Assembly: GCF_964204645.1 (NCBI RefSeq)
Contig: NC_134025.1
Span: 16,028,001-16,092,000, forward strand
Source: Tubulanus polymorphus
Lineage: Eukaryota > Nemertea > Palaeonemertea > Tubulaniformes > Tubulanidae
Direction: 5' to 3'
DNA length: 64,000 nucleotides
The notes below the pieces were generated by a model, which saw only the letters and a program-made list of their open reading frames with translations, did no database searches and was not told the origin of the DNA. Below are positions 12,501-22,448 of the stretch, piece after piece. A program made the position numbers and the translations under genes. Numbering within the stretch: the first letter of the stretch is position 1; each line of letters starts with the position of its first letter.

Positions 12501-13986
12501 AGAATTTTGATTTACATTGGGGCAGCTGCACCTAATTTTTTTCCTTTTTCGAATAAATTCCTATTCCAAAAGTCGGAAACTTGTTTATCTCATAATCCTT
12601 TGGTCCCAAATGAGAAATCAAGCACCGAATGTCGGAGGGCCGTATTCACATTGCAGTTTGATTTCTTACCTGGGTTGAAATTAACGATATACATCAACAA
12701 TCGTTATTTCAGTAGTGGCTTGTGTATTAGAAATGAAAAATAAAACCGAAATAGTGTTCTTGTTGATTCAGTTTTTCTAATAAATTTCGAGTCATAATGT
12801 CGGAATCCAACTTATTCGAAGGCGGGGGTTTTTCTTGGTCCCAAAAGATCCGAATTACGCAAGGTTTACTGTAGGAATGCAGATATTGAGGAGGCTTTTA
12901 GGCAGGGTTTAAACGCATCTGAAACAACATACAGACTATTACTTCAGGGAAGTTGACGACGTTAGTATTCAGTATTGTAAGCACATATCCCGCGGTCAAA
13001 GTCACTGTTGAAGGGGTATATATAGATAATATACGAGTCATATTGATTACGGCGTAGTCCAGATTTCTTTTTTTCTGGTTGGGCATTCTCAAATATTTGA
13101 TAATGTTTGCTATCCATTTTCACAGGACATGTTTACGCAAGACCTGCCCTGTTTTTCACAATTTTTCGATGATATCTTTCTTTATATGACTGTCTTGATT
13201 GTCAATCTTGTAACTTGTAAAAGTTATGTTCTTCTCAATTTTCAATCTATTGATTTGCAAGTGTGTTTTTCCATTTCTCCCACCATTTGAATGAATTTTA
13301 ACACAATTTTCATTTTGTTTTATTTTTTTTCTGAAGTCCGAGTATAAGGAAAATGCTCCAGTAACAAAATAATTTCATTTTCATTTTTTTTCCTGTTCCT
13401 TTCCATTTTAAAATGCCACAAAGAAGGAAATTCTTATTATGGTCTATAAAATTGTATATTGAATAGGTAGACTGAAACTAAATGAAACTATTTAGAAGTT
13501 TTTACCAGTATAAATCTATCAATCATTTTAGAATAACACGCAACATGAAAAAAAAAATTAACAATTGCAATACAATGTACTGTGTATCTTTAAAAAAATT
13601 AGTAACTATATAATCATTGTAATCACCTGTGTTAATACTGGCCCATTGAGACCCTAAACCGTCAAGCAATATATGCATACATATCAATATCTGCATAGAT
13701 ATAAACACTTATACCTGAACTAGAATTTCTGCCTCTGATCTGCCACCCATTCACCCAGGCAATCACGCATGCGCCTCGTTGGGCAGCACCTGTCTTATAG
13801 CTCCTGGAAATTGTGATTTTACCAGTGGAATACATGTTAACAGTTTTCGTTTCTTTTACTGGAGCAATTAATAATATACCAAGGACGCAGTCAAGTAGTT
13901 TTAATGGATTTAAATGCCATCTGGCACTGGCAATTTAGTTCTTAAATTAAAAGATTCTGGATTTAATTCTATGTCAATGTCAACAG
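9593..13986. other. Gene-free stretch with possible LINE 3' tails
   Basis: No gene is supported. About 10100-10345 ends in AATAAAGAATTGAATTCAA, and 12115-12155 contains AATAATAAAGTTG. Both look like 3' ends of non-LTR elements but have no coding remnant. The remainder is AT-rich and featureless by eye. Confidence 0.4.
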
Positions 13987-14765
13987 ATGGCAGTCCTAAC
14001 GGCAGAATATATTGAGACAAGATTGGGACTTAGAGCAATAAATATTGACTTTGTAAGCGCACTTCCTAACAATATCTATACAACTATCAGCGACATTGGA
14101 ATCAATAGAAAACCAACTAACCGTGGTCGTAATTGTGAACTTGGAATCAATAGAAATCCAACTAAGTGCGGTCGTAGATCTGGAGCAAGGTTAAATAAAC
14201 ACAGACCAGCTGGTGTTAACGGAAGCAATTTTACCTATATTTCAATCGAGAAAAACTCAGTCTTTAAAAACTTATTGAAGGCTGTTTAATTGAATACTAG
14301 GTCCCTGGTCAATAAAACAACATTGATCAGCGATCATATTTTAGAACAGTCAGCAGACCTAGCATTTTTTACCAAAAAATGGATCAAAGACAATGAGACC
14401 CATTCTCACAGAATATCTCATGTAACTCCTGTTGGTTACAAGTTTTTAAGTAGCCCTCGTGCTTCTGGTCACCGTGGTGGCGGAATCAGTGTTCTTTGCA
14501 ATGCTTCTGCTAAAGTTCAATCGTCTTCAGCTCGCCCAGAACAATGCTGCTCGCCTTATCACCAAGAAAAAGAAGAGTAAACACATAACACCTGTACTAT
14601 GGTCTTTACATTGGTTGCCAGTATTGGTGCGGACTAGCACCTGAGTACCTGCAATCCCTTCTGTCTCAATATTATCCGACCCGGTCTCTGCGTTCCAGCC
14701 ACGATAAAACAATTCTAGTCAAACCAATTCCACGTAATTTTGTACGGCAGCCGATCTTTTAAATG
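13987..14765 (+). pseudogene. Internally deleted LINE: endonuclease start joined to RT end
   Basis: About 14290-14515 encodes the start of an AP-endonuclease domain: NTRSLVNKTTLISDHI, an ADLAFFT segment (ALTETW region) and a GHRGGGISVL stretch. At about 14515-14525, in another frame, the sequence passes straight into the C-terminal end of a reverse transcriptase protein with RLQLAQNNAARLI, HITPVLWSLHWLPV and then APEYLQSLL, ending near 14759. A full ORF2 would have roughly 700 or more residues between these points, including all catalytic RT motifs. Upstream, 13987-14286 is an open, basic stretch probably belonging to the same element. Frameshifts and a TAA at 14287 mark it as dead. CR1/L2/Jockey-type origin is inferred from the C-terminal pattern. 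Confidence 0.75.
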
Positions 14766-15090
14766 TATTAGTCCAATGTATCATTATTATTATCGTTGCT
14801 TGGCAGAGGGATACAACTTCCAGACTCTCGCAAAGGATAGGGACATCTTCATACAAGTTAATTAACTGCGGAGTAAATGTACAGTATATTAAATGTGGTG
14901 TAACCAGGACAATATTGGGTATGTCTAATCCTAATTTAAAGGTGTTCAGTTCATGCAGCTCCTGGTTGGTAAGTAGTACAAAATCTCCCCATGGGCTAAC
15001 TTTTTGGCACGATTTTTCGCATCATTTTGAAAGAAAATACTGCACATGGGGCACTTCATAATACACAGGGACATATTTATTTTAATCATA

Positions 15091-15126
15091 AGGCCACACA
15101 AAGAAATATCCTAGTTTCTCAAGAAA
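15091..15126 (+). repeat. Left TIR of DDE-like transposon
   Basis: It starts AGGCCACACAAAGAAATA and continues TCCTAGTTTCTCAAG. It pairs with 26339-26374 in inverse orientation. Confidence 0.85.
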
Positions 15127-15139
15127 GTTAAATGCCGCC

Positions 15140-15330
15140 CGCGTCATTGAAAAAGTACCTAATAAAAATAAAAAAGTAAAATGCGCTCGCCCGCATCGGT
15201 AAAGCATCAATCGTGTTTTTTTAAATAAAAATTAAAACCCGCTCGCCCGCATAGCTGTGAGATGCAGTACAGTCATTTTTTTCATTTATTTTCTGCGGGC
15301 GTTATGCCCGCCTTCGCGTAATCCGCATTT
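15140..15330 (+). promoter_or_regulatory. Subterminal GC-rich direct repeats upstream of gene
   Basis: CGCTCGCCCGCAT occurs at about 15184 and 15240, with a related GCCGCCCGCGTCATTG at about 15134 and an inverted GCGGGCGTTATGCCCGC hairpin near 15296. These lie between the TIR and the first ATG (15406). By analogy with other cut-and-paste elements they could be transposase-binding sites or promoter elements; function is inferred from position and repetition only. Confidence 0.45.
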
Positions 15331-16659
15331 TAGTGTTCACGGTGACAACAACAACGACAAGGTCGTCGAGTTACACACAGCGTGAAAAGGGAAAAGGTAG
15401 CAAAAATGATTGTATGCTCCGTTTCGATTAAACACGGTGAGGCAGTTGTGTTAGATTGGTCTGTTCTTGCTTTAGACAATGGACTTAACGTGAAGGAAGC
15501 CTTCAACTATATACTTTTCGAAAGCAATGACATTGTAAAATCGGAATCGCCAGGGGAACTGAGTTCCTGCATTTTAAACAAATCTTTGTCGACTTTGAAT
15601 GACCAGAACAGCGAAGGAATTCATAGCGTTAAAGCTATGTTGGAAGCCAAATCGATGGCAAATTTCAGACCTCGTCTCTGCACCTGTGCATGCAAGACAC
15701 TACCCAGTTTGGGAAATATGTGAGGTATCATGTAGTTGACAGTAAGAAAACTGAAGCTAGTAACACCAGCAGTCGGCAGCCGACTGCATTCGAACTAATG
15801 ATGATGTCTGCACAGAAAACCGTATGGCCAGAACAGTATGATCCTGTTCGAAATAAAAAACAAGAAATGTACAACCATATCTTATTGCTCTTAAAATCAA
15901 GTGGTTTACCGGGTTGGAAACCAGCCGATCTTAACTGTGGCACGAATTTCATCAACACATTATTAGACATCATGTGGATGATAGACGGTCACCAGGTAGG
16001 TATTAATGTCTCAAAAGATTTCAAGTTATGACAAAAGTTTCAAAAACAGAAAGATATATGAAACAATACTCTGTCACTGAGTTACACGTCAAAAATGCTT
16101 TCATATTGACACATAGATAGGTCTATTAACGGATCTGATTTTCTGAACGTAGGCTACATTTATCTTGCGGCTTTCATGCATGTTAACTTATGATAAAAAC
16201 AAACTGTTTCACCAAGTAATTTGGTGGACAACCTACTGGTTTGGCAAACCAACAACATGGCTCTAACAAAAACAGGGAATAACATTTTTGTGTACAATAT
16301 GAATTTAGTACTGACAGCATATATAATTTACAAAAATATTTATTGCGATTTCAGGATAAACTATATTCTAGAGGTTGTAAGATTCCAGACAAGTTGGTTG
16401 GCCTAAATGGGTACAACTGTCCAGAGCGACATGAACACACACAACCGAAACTTAATGGAATTGAGCTTTCGGCATCTTCACAGTTGCATTTCAAGACGCT
16501 GCAACAGGTATTAGCTACTAAAATTGGCAAAAATATTGAAGTTTGAAATATTTAATGATATATTTTCACTATATAACCATGTTTCAGTGAATTCGGAGTC
16601 ACAGCTAGTCGTCTTTAATTTTACCGTTGAAAACCTGTACTTTTTTTCTTACAGCCATG

Positions 16660-16664
16660 GATTC
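16660..16664 (+). repeat. Target-site duplication GATTC, left copy
   Basis: GATTC precedes the 5' LTR and is repeated at 23312-23316 after the 3' LTR. It lies six bases into exon 3 of the DDE-like gene (exon starts 16655). Confidence 0.9.
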
Positions 16665-17539
16665 TGTCATGCATTCGGATTCGGCCTTGCATTCATAACT
16701 TCATATATTCATGCATTCTGCATGCATTCATAACTTCATATATTCATGCATTCTGCATGCATGCATAGCTTATAGCTAGCTGTGTGTTTGTTGGGATCGG
16801 CGCACCTTTCTCAATGTGACCATTCAACCCTAGCGGTCAATTCTATATAAGATTTGGTTTAAGCGTCGTTTCACTAGACACGACAAACCCGTCCAGCTGT
16901 TAGGACACCGTATTGGGTGTAGTATAGTAACACATGTATGCTGTTCACGGGGTAAGTTAAACTATTCTAATATTCATTCTTAATAATCATTCCAAGCAAA
17001 TTGCTTAATAGATAAACCATTGTATTGTTCTATCTTCGGATAAATCTTTGTATTATAATCAAATAACATTACAATTGAGACGCACGTTTGGTTTGCAGGG
17101 TTTATGACCCTTATAAATGTCGTAACAATAATTGTTGTTGTCTTTTAGTTTGTGAATTATATCCACTCAGATACGTCAAGTGAGTGCGTGTCTCGAAACC
17201 TCCCGTACTCAAGCTACGTCGGTTAGTGCGGTTAACGTCTGAGCGCCTGATATTTCAGTTACTAACGGACGGTCGTCAACATTCGCAATATCCTGGGAGA
17301 CTCGTCATACGTTGATCAGTGTGCACCCATCAAGGTCACGTCTCACTCGGATACCACCACGACTCACTACTGGAGAAGTGTGATCAAACTCTAACTCTAA
17401 CTACATTCTAATTAACTGTAGAAGTTACGTTGGAATAAATTAGTAATTCGTTTTGTTTTAATTTAAGAATTCTTGTCGTCCGTTGTTGATTCTCTGCTAT
17501 CGGATATCCTATTGGGGTTTTCCACGGACCCTCGTGACA
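16665..17539 (+). repeat. 5' LTR of Gmr1-type element
   Basis: It begins TGTCATGCATTC and ends CCCTCGTGACA. A TATATAAG box lies at about 16844-16851 and would drive transcription. A 40-bp segment with TTCATATATTCATGCATTC is tandemly duplicated near the start. Relative to the 3' copy it has 12 extra bases within the first 20. Confidence 0.92.
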
Positions 17540-17540
17540 A

Positions 17541-17558
17541 TGGTGGCAGCGGTGGGAT
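17541..17558 (+). other. Primer-binding site, tRNA-Leu type
   Basis: TGGTGGCAGCGGTGGGAT lies one base after the 5' LTR. It is complementary to the 3' end of animal tRNA-Leu of the AAG/UAG class (…CCCACCGCTGCCA plus CCA), as I recall it. This would prime minus-strand DNA synthesis. Confidence 0.75.
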
Positions 17559-18003
17559 ATCCTTAGCGGAAGAATTAACGTTAGACTTCAAATTTCATAC
17601 AGATTTGTCACGTATTTTATATATATTATGTAAAGTATCTGTATCATTTATTCTCTTTAAAGAGCAGTTCATTGTTACTTGTAACGGAAGACTTGCTTCA
17701 CAAACCTTCTCATGTACGTTCATATATGGAAAATGGTGTTGAAACGTGAATGAAGAACAGTCAAAGTAAAGTTTATCCCGTAACGGTTGCACATGCGTAA
17801 CATATCAGGTAGTGTTCACCGGTGAGTGTTAATATTGTGAAAGTTGCGCTTAAGGGGGATTAATCGTTCGAAATTCCTTTTTGCACACCAATTGTTCATA
17901 CTGTTCACGTTGTTGTCGATCTGGTCACTTGGTCAGCTTTGATACTGCTTGCTTTCGTATATTGAATGTATGTATTGATATGTTGTTTAATCTTTGATGC
18001 AAA
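17559..18003 (+). other. Leader of Gmr1-type element
   Basis: This is untranslated sequence between the primer site and the first gag ATG at 18004. Short open frames here have no family features. Confidence 0.6.
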
Positions 18004-18336
18004 ATGGATTTAGAGAAATTAATTAATCTTGGCAAGAAATTGGGGTATGAAGGTAAAGAGTTGCAAAGTTACTGTTCTGAGCAACAGAATTTAGAAAGAG
18101 AACGTGAGCAACAGAATCTCGAACGTGAGGAGCGTAGGTTGCGTCGGGAACATGAGTTAAAAGTCCTGGAAGCACAAGCACGTTTACCAGCACCGGCACC
18201 TGGTGGTGGGATAGAACGGCTCCTAAACTACCCTGGTTTGACGAGAAGCGAGATGACATTGATGCCTATCTGCTGCGGTTTGAGAGACACGCAGTATGTC
18301 AAAAATGGGATAGAGCATTGTGGTCTGTTCATCTAA
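18004..18336 (+). CDS. gag: Gag N-terminus, frame-broken
   Basis: It begins at ATG 18004 with MDLEKLINLGKKLGYEGKEL, followed by a charged coiled-coil-like stretch rich in Glu, Arg and Gln (LEREREQQNLEREERRLRRE) and a PAPAPGGG linker at about 18190-18212. After the linker the recognisable gag sequence (KLPWFDEKRDDIDAYLLRFE) continues in the -1 frame, so the last ~35 residues of this frame are spurious. The switch lies between about 18205 and 18230. A disabling indel is the simplest explanation. A programmed -1 shift this early in gag would be unusual, and I see no clear slippery heptamer. Confidence 0.7.
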   Translation: MDLEKLINLGKKLGYEGKELQSYCSEQQNLEREREQQNLEREERRLRREHELKVLEAQARLPAPAPGGGIERLLNYPGLTRSEMTLMPICCGLRDTQYVKNGIEHCGLFI

Positions 18337-21300
18337 GCGCTTTTTTGTCAGGTAAGGCATTAGAAGTTTATTCTAGACTCCCTTCTACGGAGATAAATGA
18401 CTTTGATAAACTTAAATTGGCTTTACTTAAGAGATTTGCTCTCACAGAAGATGGCTTTAAAAAGAAATTAAAATCTTCTCGCCCTGAGACGGGCGAGACT
18501 TTTACACAATTCTCTGTACGACTAGAAAATTATGCCATACGTTGGATTGAATTGTCTGGTACAGAGAAGTCATATGATCAATTATTAGATTTAATCCTGC
18601 GTGATGCTTTTATTCAAGCTTGTAATCGGGATTTAGCTATGTTTCTCAAGGAACGGACGCCTAAATCTTTGTCTGAGATGGTTAAATTAGCTGATCAGTA
18701 TTGTGAGGCTCATGGTGGCGATGCAATTGGTTTGTCTCGTAGTAAGCCATCAAAACCAGCGTTTTCTAAACAGGTTTCAGTCCTGGAGAATAGTAAGACG
18801 TCCGAGAAACCGAGGGATGGGAACGATGGTATAACTTCGACTGAAGGTAAATCATCAAGGTTTAAGATTGCTAGACCGACTTGTGAATATTGCAATAAGA
18901 AGGGGCATACTGTTGAAAGATTTAATAGTAAACACCCTGATTTAAGACCAGTTCAAAACAGTTCTGCTGCTAGTTTAAGAGACAGTCATTGTTTATTTGA
19001 AACTAGTAATCTACCATTGTCTAAAGGTAAAGTAGGTAATTTTACTGTTGTTATGTTAAGAGACTCTGGTTGTAGTGGAGTTGTGGTGAGTAGACGTCTT
19101 GTTGACGCTTCTCAGTTTACAAATGAGACACAGGAATTTATTTGTGTCGATAGTAGGGTTATTCGCGCCCCAGTTGCGAGAATACATGTAGATACACCCT
19201 ATTATACTGGTGAATGTGATGCTTGGGTTATTGATTCCCCTAGTTACGAGTTAATTATAGGGAATATTCCGGGTGCTAGGCATCCGAATAATCCAAATGG
19301 TTTATGGCAGGTAGGCGAGACGCACGCAGTCCAGACTAGGGCTAAAAAATTGAGTGAGACTCGCAAGATGCCGCCGTTAGATGTTCCTGTTATTGAAGGT
19401 AATCAGTCACCTTCTGAGTTTATAAAGTCACAAGAACGTGATGAAACTTTATACAACGTACTTCGATTAGGCAAACAAGGTGTAGTGAAGTCTAAACCTA
19501 ATGGAGCAACGTCTCAGTTTGTTTTTAAAAATGGTATTCTTTTTAGGAGGTTTTCATCACCTAAGGTGAGAAACGGTCACGTATTCATGCAGGTAGTAGT
19601 TCCAAAATCCCATAGGTCGAAAGTCATGGCAGTTGCGCATGAATCTCCCATGAGTGGTCATATGGCTGCTGGCCGGACTAAGGACAGGGTACGCGAGCAT
19701 TTTTACTGGCCTGGTGTTGATTCGGACATTATTCGTTTCTGTCGCTCATGTGATATATGTCAAAAAACTTTTCCTAAAGGCAAAGTACCTAGAGCTCCAT
19801 TATGTAATCTTCCATTGATTGGCACCCCATTCGAGCGTGTTGCGGTTGATTTAATAGGTCCAATCACGCCTAAGACCGAAAAGGGTAACCGATATATTTT
19901 GACTCTAGTAGATTTTGCTACTCGGTATCCTGAGGCTATAGCATTACGCGCAATTGATGTAGAGCCGGTAGCAGAAGCTTTATTAGATATTTTTTCTAGA
20001 ATGGGTATACCTAGAGAAATCCTCTCTGACAATGGAGGCCAATTTACAGGTGAAATGATGAAAGAGGTACATAGATTGATTTCAGTCCGAGGCATAACGA
20101 CCACACCATACCATGCCATGGGGAATGGATTGTGCGAAAGATATAATGGCACTTTAAAGTCGATGCTGAAGAAGGTATGTAGTAATAAGCCCGAAACTTG
20201 GGATCGTTATCTGAGCGCAGTATTGTTTGCTTATAGAGAGGTGCCTCAGGAAAGTACAGGATTCTCCCCGTTTGAATTAATATATGGATTCAGAGTAAGA
20301 GGTCCAACCGCAGTTCTTAAAGAACTCTGGACAAAAGAGTTTCCAGATCCAGATGTGCAAACTGTGTACCAGTATGTATTAGATCTTAAAGATCGGTTTG
20401 AATTTTCTGTTAAATTAGCACAAGAAAATTTAACAAGTGCTGCTAAAAAACAAAAGAAGCAGTACGATCGTAAATCTAAACTGCGTAATCTGAAGGTTGG
20501 TGAAAGAGTTTTACTTTTACTACCAAGTAAGACAAATAAATTGCTTCTACAATGGAGGGGTCCATACTCTATTGTTGAGAAAGTTAATGATCTCGATTAC
20601 AGAATTAGGATAGGAAAAAAAGTTAAAGTGTATCATATAAATATGCTAAAACTTTATGTCGAAAGGGAACCAAACTGTGGATCAGTTGGAGTTGCAAATG
20701 TATCTGTTATTACATGCTCTACGTCAGAGGACGAAGTAAGTGACTTAATTGAATCCCTTTGTCCAACAGTTAAATCTAGTGAAACCCTAGATGATGTTAA
20801 GTTTGGTTCAGATCTGAGCCCTGATCAAGTGGTGTTAGCCAAACAAACTTTGACCGAGTTTACTGATATATTAACTGATTTGCCTGGTAAGACTGATGTT
20901 GTTCAGCATAACATTGTTTTAACTACGGAAAAACCTATCCGTACCAAACAGTATCCTCTTCCATTTAAGTTGCAGGATATATTGGAGAATGAGATCGTGA
21001 AAATGGAAAAGTTAGGTATTATAGAGGATTCATATTCTCCATATTGCTCTGCATTATTATTGGTAAAGAAACCTGATGGAACGAATAGGGTATGCATTGA
21101 TTTCCGCCCTATTAATCGTGTCACAGTATTCGATGCCGAGCCCATGGGAGACCCGGAGTTGCTCTTCACGAACCTAGCTGGTGCGAAGTATTTAACTCAA
21201 ATCGACTTGACTAAAGTATATTGGCAAGTACCATTACATCCTGATGCAAAAATATATACCGCTTTTGCAAGCAGCAAGGGTTTAAAACACTTCAAAATGA

Positions 21301-22199
21301 TGCCTTTTGGGCTGGTCAACGCTGGGGCTACATTCAATCGATTAGTTCGGCAGGTCATCAGCGGTTTATCATGTGTAAGTAATTTTGTAGATAACATTAT
21401 CGTCGCAACGAAAGAAACCTGGGAACATCATTTGTCCGTCATTGTAAGCCTATTTATTCGCCTGCGAAAAGCTGGTCTTACAGCTAGACCTAGCAAGTGT
21501 GAGGTAGGGTTTTCTAAGTTACCATGTTTAGGATTTGTTGTAGGTCAAGGTTCGTTAGAACTTAATGCAGAGAAAGTGGAACCTGTTATTCGGGCACAAC
21601 GCCCAGTAACGAAAAAACAGGTAAGATCGTTTATTGGAATGGTTTCATTTTACGCACGATTTATACCAGATTATGCTATGATTGCCACACCTTTAACGAA
21701 TCTTACACGTAAAGGTGAGCCAAATAAGGTGATTTGGGGCCCAGAAGAATATAGAGCATTTGAGACTCTTAAAAAAGCTCTTTGTTCAAGCCCCATACTT
21801 AAATTACCAGACTTTGAGAAAGTTTTCATTTTGTGCACCGATGCTTCTGATATAGCGCTTGGCGCAGTACTCTTACAGGAAAGTAATGAGGTCAAATTCC
21901 CTATCTGTTACGCCAGTAGGAAGTTAAAGCCCAGTGAAAAGAATTATGCTGTCATAGAAAAAGAGTGTCTGGCCATCATATGGGCAGTTAAGAAGTTTGA
22001 GCGATATCTATATCTATCTCAGTTTATTTTAGAAACTGATCACCAGCCACTTATTTACCTCAATCGTTCGAAAGTGAGCAATACACGACTTATGCGATGG
22101 GCACTAACTTTGCAACAATTTCAATTCACTGTTAGGGCTATTAAAGGTTCTGAAAATGTTGGAGCCGATTATCTCAGTAGAATATATAGTGCTGAGTAA
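18318..22199 (+). CDS. pol: Gag-pol polyprotein: PR-IN-RT-RH order
   Basis: One frame stays open for 1293 codons; the listed start is only where a conventional call would begin, because the frame continues upstream into gag. In order: capsid-like gag; a zinc knuckle at about residue 189 reading CEYCNKKGHTVERF, whose final Cys is Phe; protease RDSGCSG (about 248); integrase with an H-H-C-C region and D511, D571, E607 (AVDLIGP, SDNGGQF, GLCERYNG), then a WRGPYSI module and HINMLKLY; RT with FRPINR, MMPFGL and FVDN (about 1022); RNase H with CTDAS, EKECLA, ETDHQP and ADYLSR. The active-site FVDD is FVDN and DLTKG is DLTKV. These changes and the gag frameshift suggest a copy unable to move alone. 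Confidence 0.88.
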   Translation: MWSVHLSAFLSGKALEVYSRLPSTEINDFDKLKLALLKRFALTEDGFKKKLKSSRPETGETFTQFSVRLENYAIRWIELSGTEKSYDQLLDLILRDAFIQACNRDLAMFLKERTPKSLSEMVKLADQYCEAHGGDAIGLSRSKPSKPAFSKQVSVLENSKTSEKPRDGNDGITSTEGKSSRFKIARPTCEYCNKKGHTVERFNSKHPDLRPVQNSSAASLRDSHCLFETSNLPLSKGKVGNFTVVMLRDSGCSGVVVSRRLVDASQFTNETQEFICVDSRVIRAPVARIHVDTPYYTGECDAWVIDSPSYELIIGNIPGARHPNNPNGLWQVGETHAVQTRAKKLSETRKMPPLDVPVIEGNQSPSEFIKSQERDETLYNVLRLGKQGVVKSKPNGATSQFVFKNGILFRRFSSPKVRNGHVFMQVVVPKSHRSKVMAVAHESPMSGHMAAGRTKDRVREHFYWPGVDSDIIRFCRSCDICQKTFPKGKVPRAPLCNLPLIGTPFERVAVDLIGPITPKTEKGNRYILTLVDFATRYPEAIALRAIDVEPVAEALLDIFSRMGIPREILSDNGGQFTGEMMKEVHRLISVRGITTTPYHAMGNGLCERYNGTLKSMLKKVCSNKPETWDRYLSAVLFAYREVPQESTGFSPFELIYGFRVRGPTAVLKELWTKEFPDPDVQTVYQYVLDLKDRFEFSVKLAQENLTSAAKKQKKQYDRKSKLRNLKVGERVLLLLPSKTNKLLLQWRGPYSIVEKVNDLDYRIRIGKKVKVYHINMLKLYVEREPNCGSVGVANVSVITCSTSEDEVSDLIESLCPTVKSSETLDDVKFGSDLSPDQVVLAKQTLTEFTDILTDLPGKTDVVQHNIVLTTEKPIRTKQYPLPFKLQDILENEIVKMEKLGIIEDSYSPYCSALLLVKKPDGTNRVCIDFRPINRVTVFDAEPMGDPELLFTNLAGAKYLTQIDLTKVYWQVPLHPDAKIYTAFASSKGLKHFKMMPFGLVNAGATFNRLVRQVISGLSCVSNFVDNIIVATKETWEHHLSVIVSLFIRLRKAGLTARPSKCEVGFSKLPCLGFVVGQGSLELNAEKVEPVIRAQRPVTKKQVRSFIGMVSFYARFIPDYAMIATPLTNLTRKGEPNKVIWGPEEYRAFETLKKALCSSPILKLPDFEKVFILCTDASDIALGAVLLQESNEVKFPICYASRKLKPSEKNYAVIEKECLAIIWAVKKFERYLYLSQFILETDHQPLIYLNRSKVSNTRLMRWALTLQQFQFTVRAIKGSENVGADYLSRIYSAE

Positions 22200-22437
22200 A
22201 ACTAGAAATATTAAACTATAATGAATATAGATTATTCAAATTCTGGGTGATATTATTGTTTAAAGTGTATATTGTGTTTTTCCTTTCTTGTTCTAATACA
22301 GACCATGGATTGAACATTGTGACAGGTTGAACATTGGTGGTGTATACAGTTTTATATTTTGATACACATGTATATTATGTTTATTGCTTATATTGCTTTA
22401 GGTCGTGGTATTAAAATTGTGGGACAATTTTCTTATT
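22200..22437 (+). other. 3' untranslated region of Gmr1-type element
   Basis: Non-coding AT-rich sequence between the pol stop codon and the polypurine tract. There is no env-like frame. Confidence 0.6.
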
Positions 22438-22448
22438 GCGGGGGCATG
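22438..22448 (+). other. Polypurine tract
   Basis: GCGGGGGCATG directly precedes the 3' LTR, the position of the plus-strand primer. Confidence 0.7.

Noticed and set aside
19760-21895. Minus-strand frames opposite the gypsy pol
   Set aside because: Shadows of the coding strand; no motifs.
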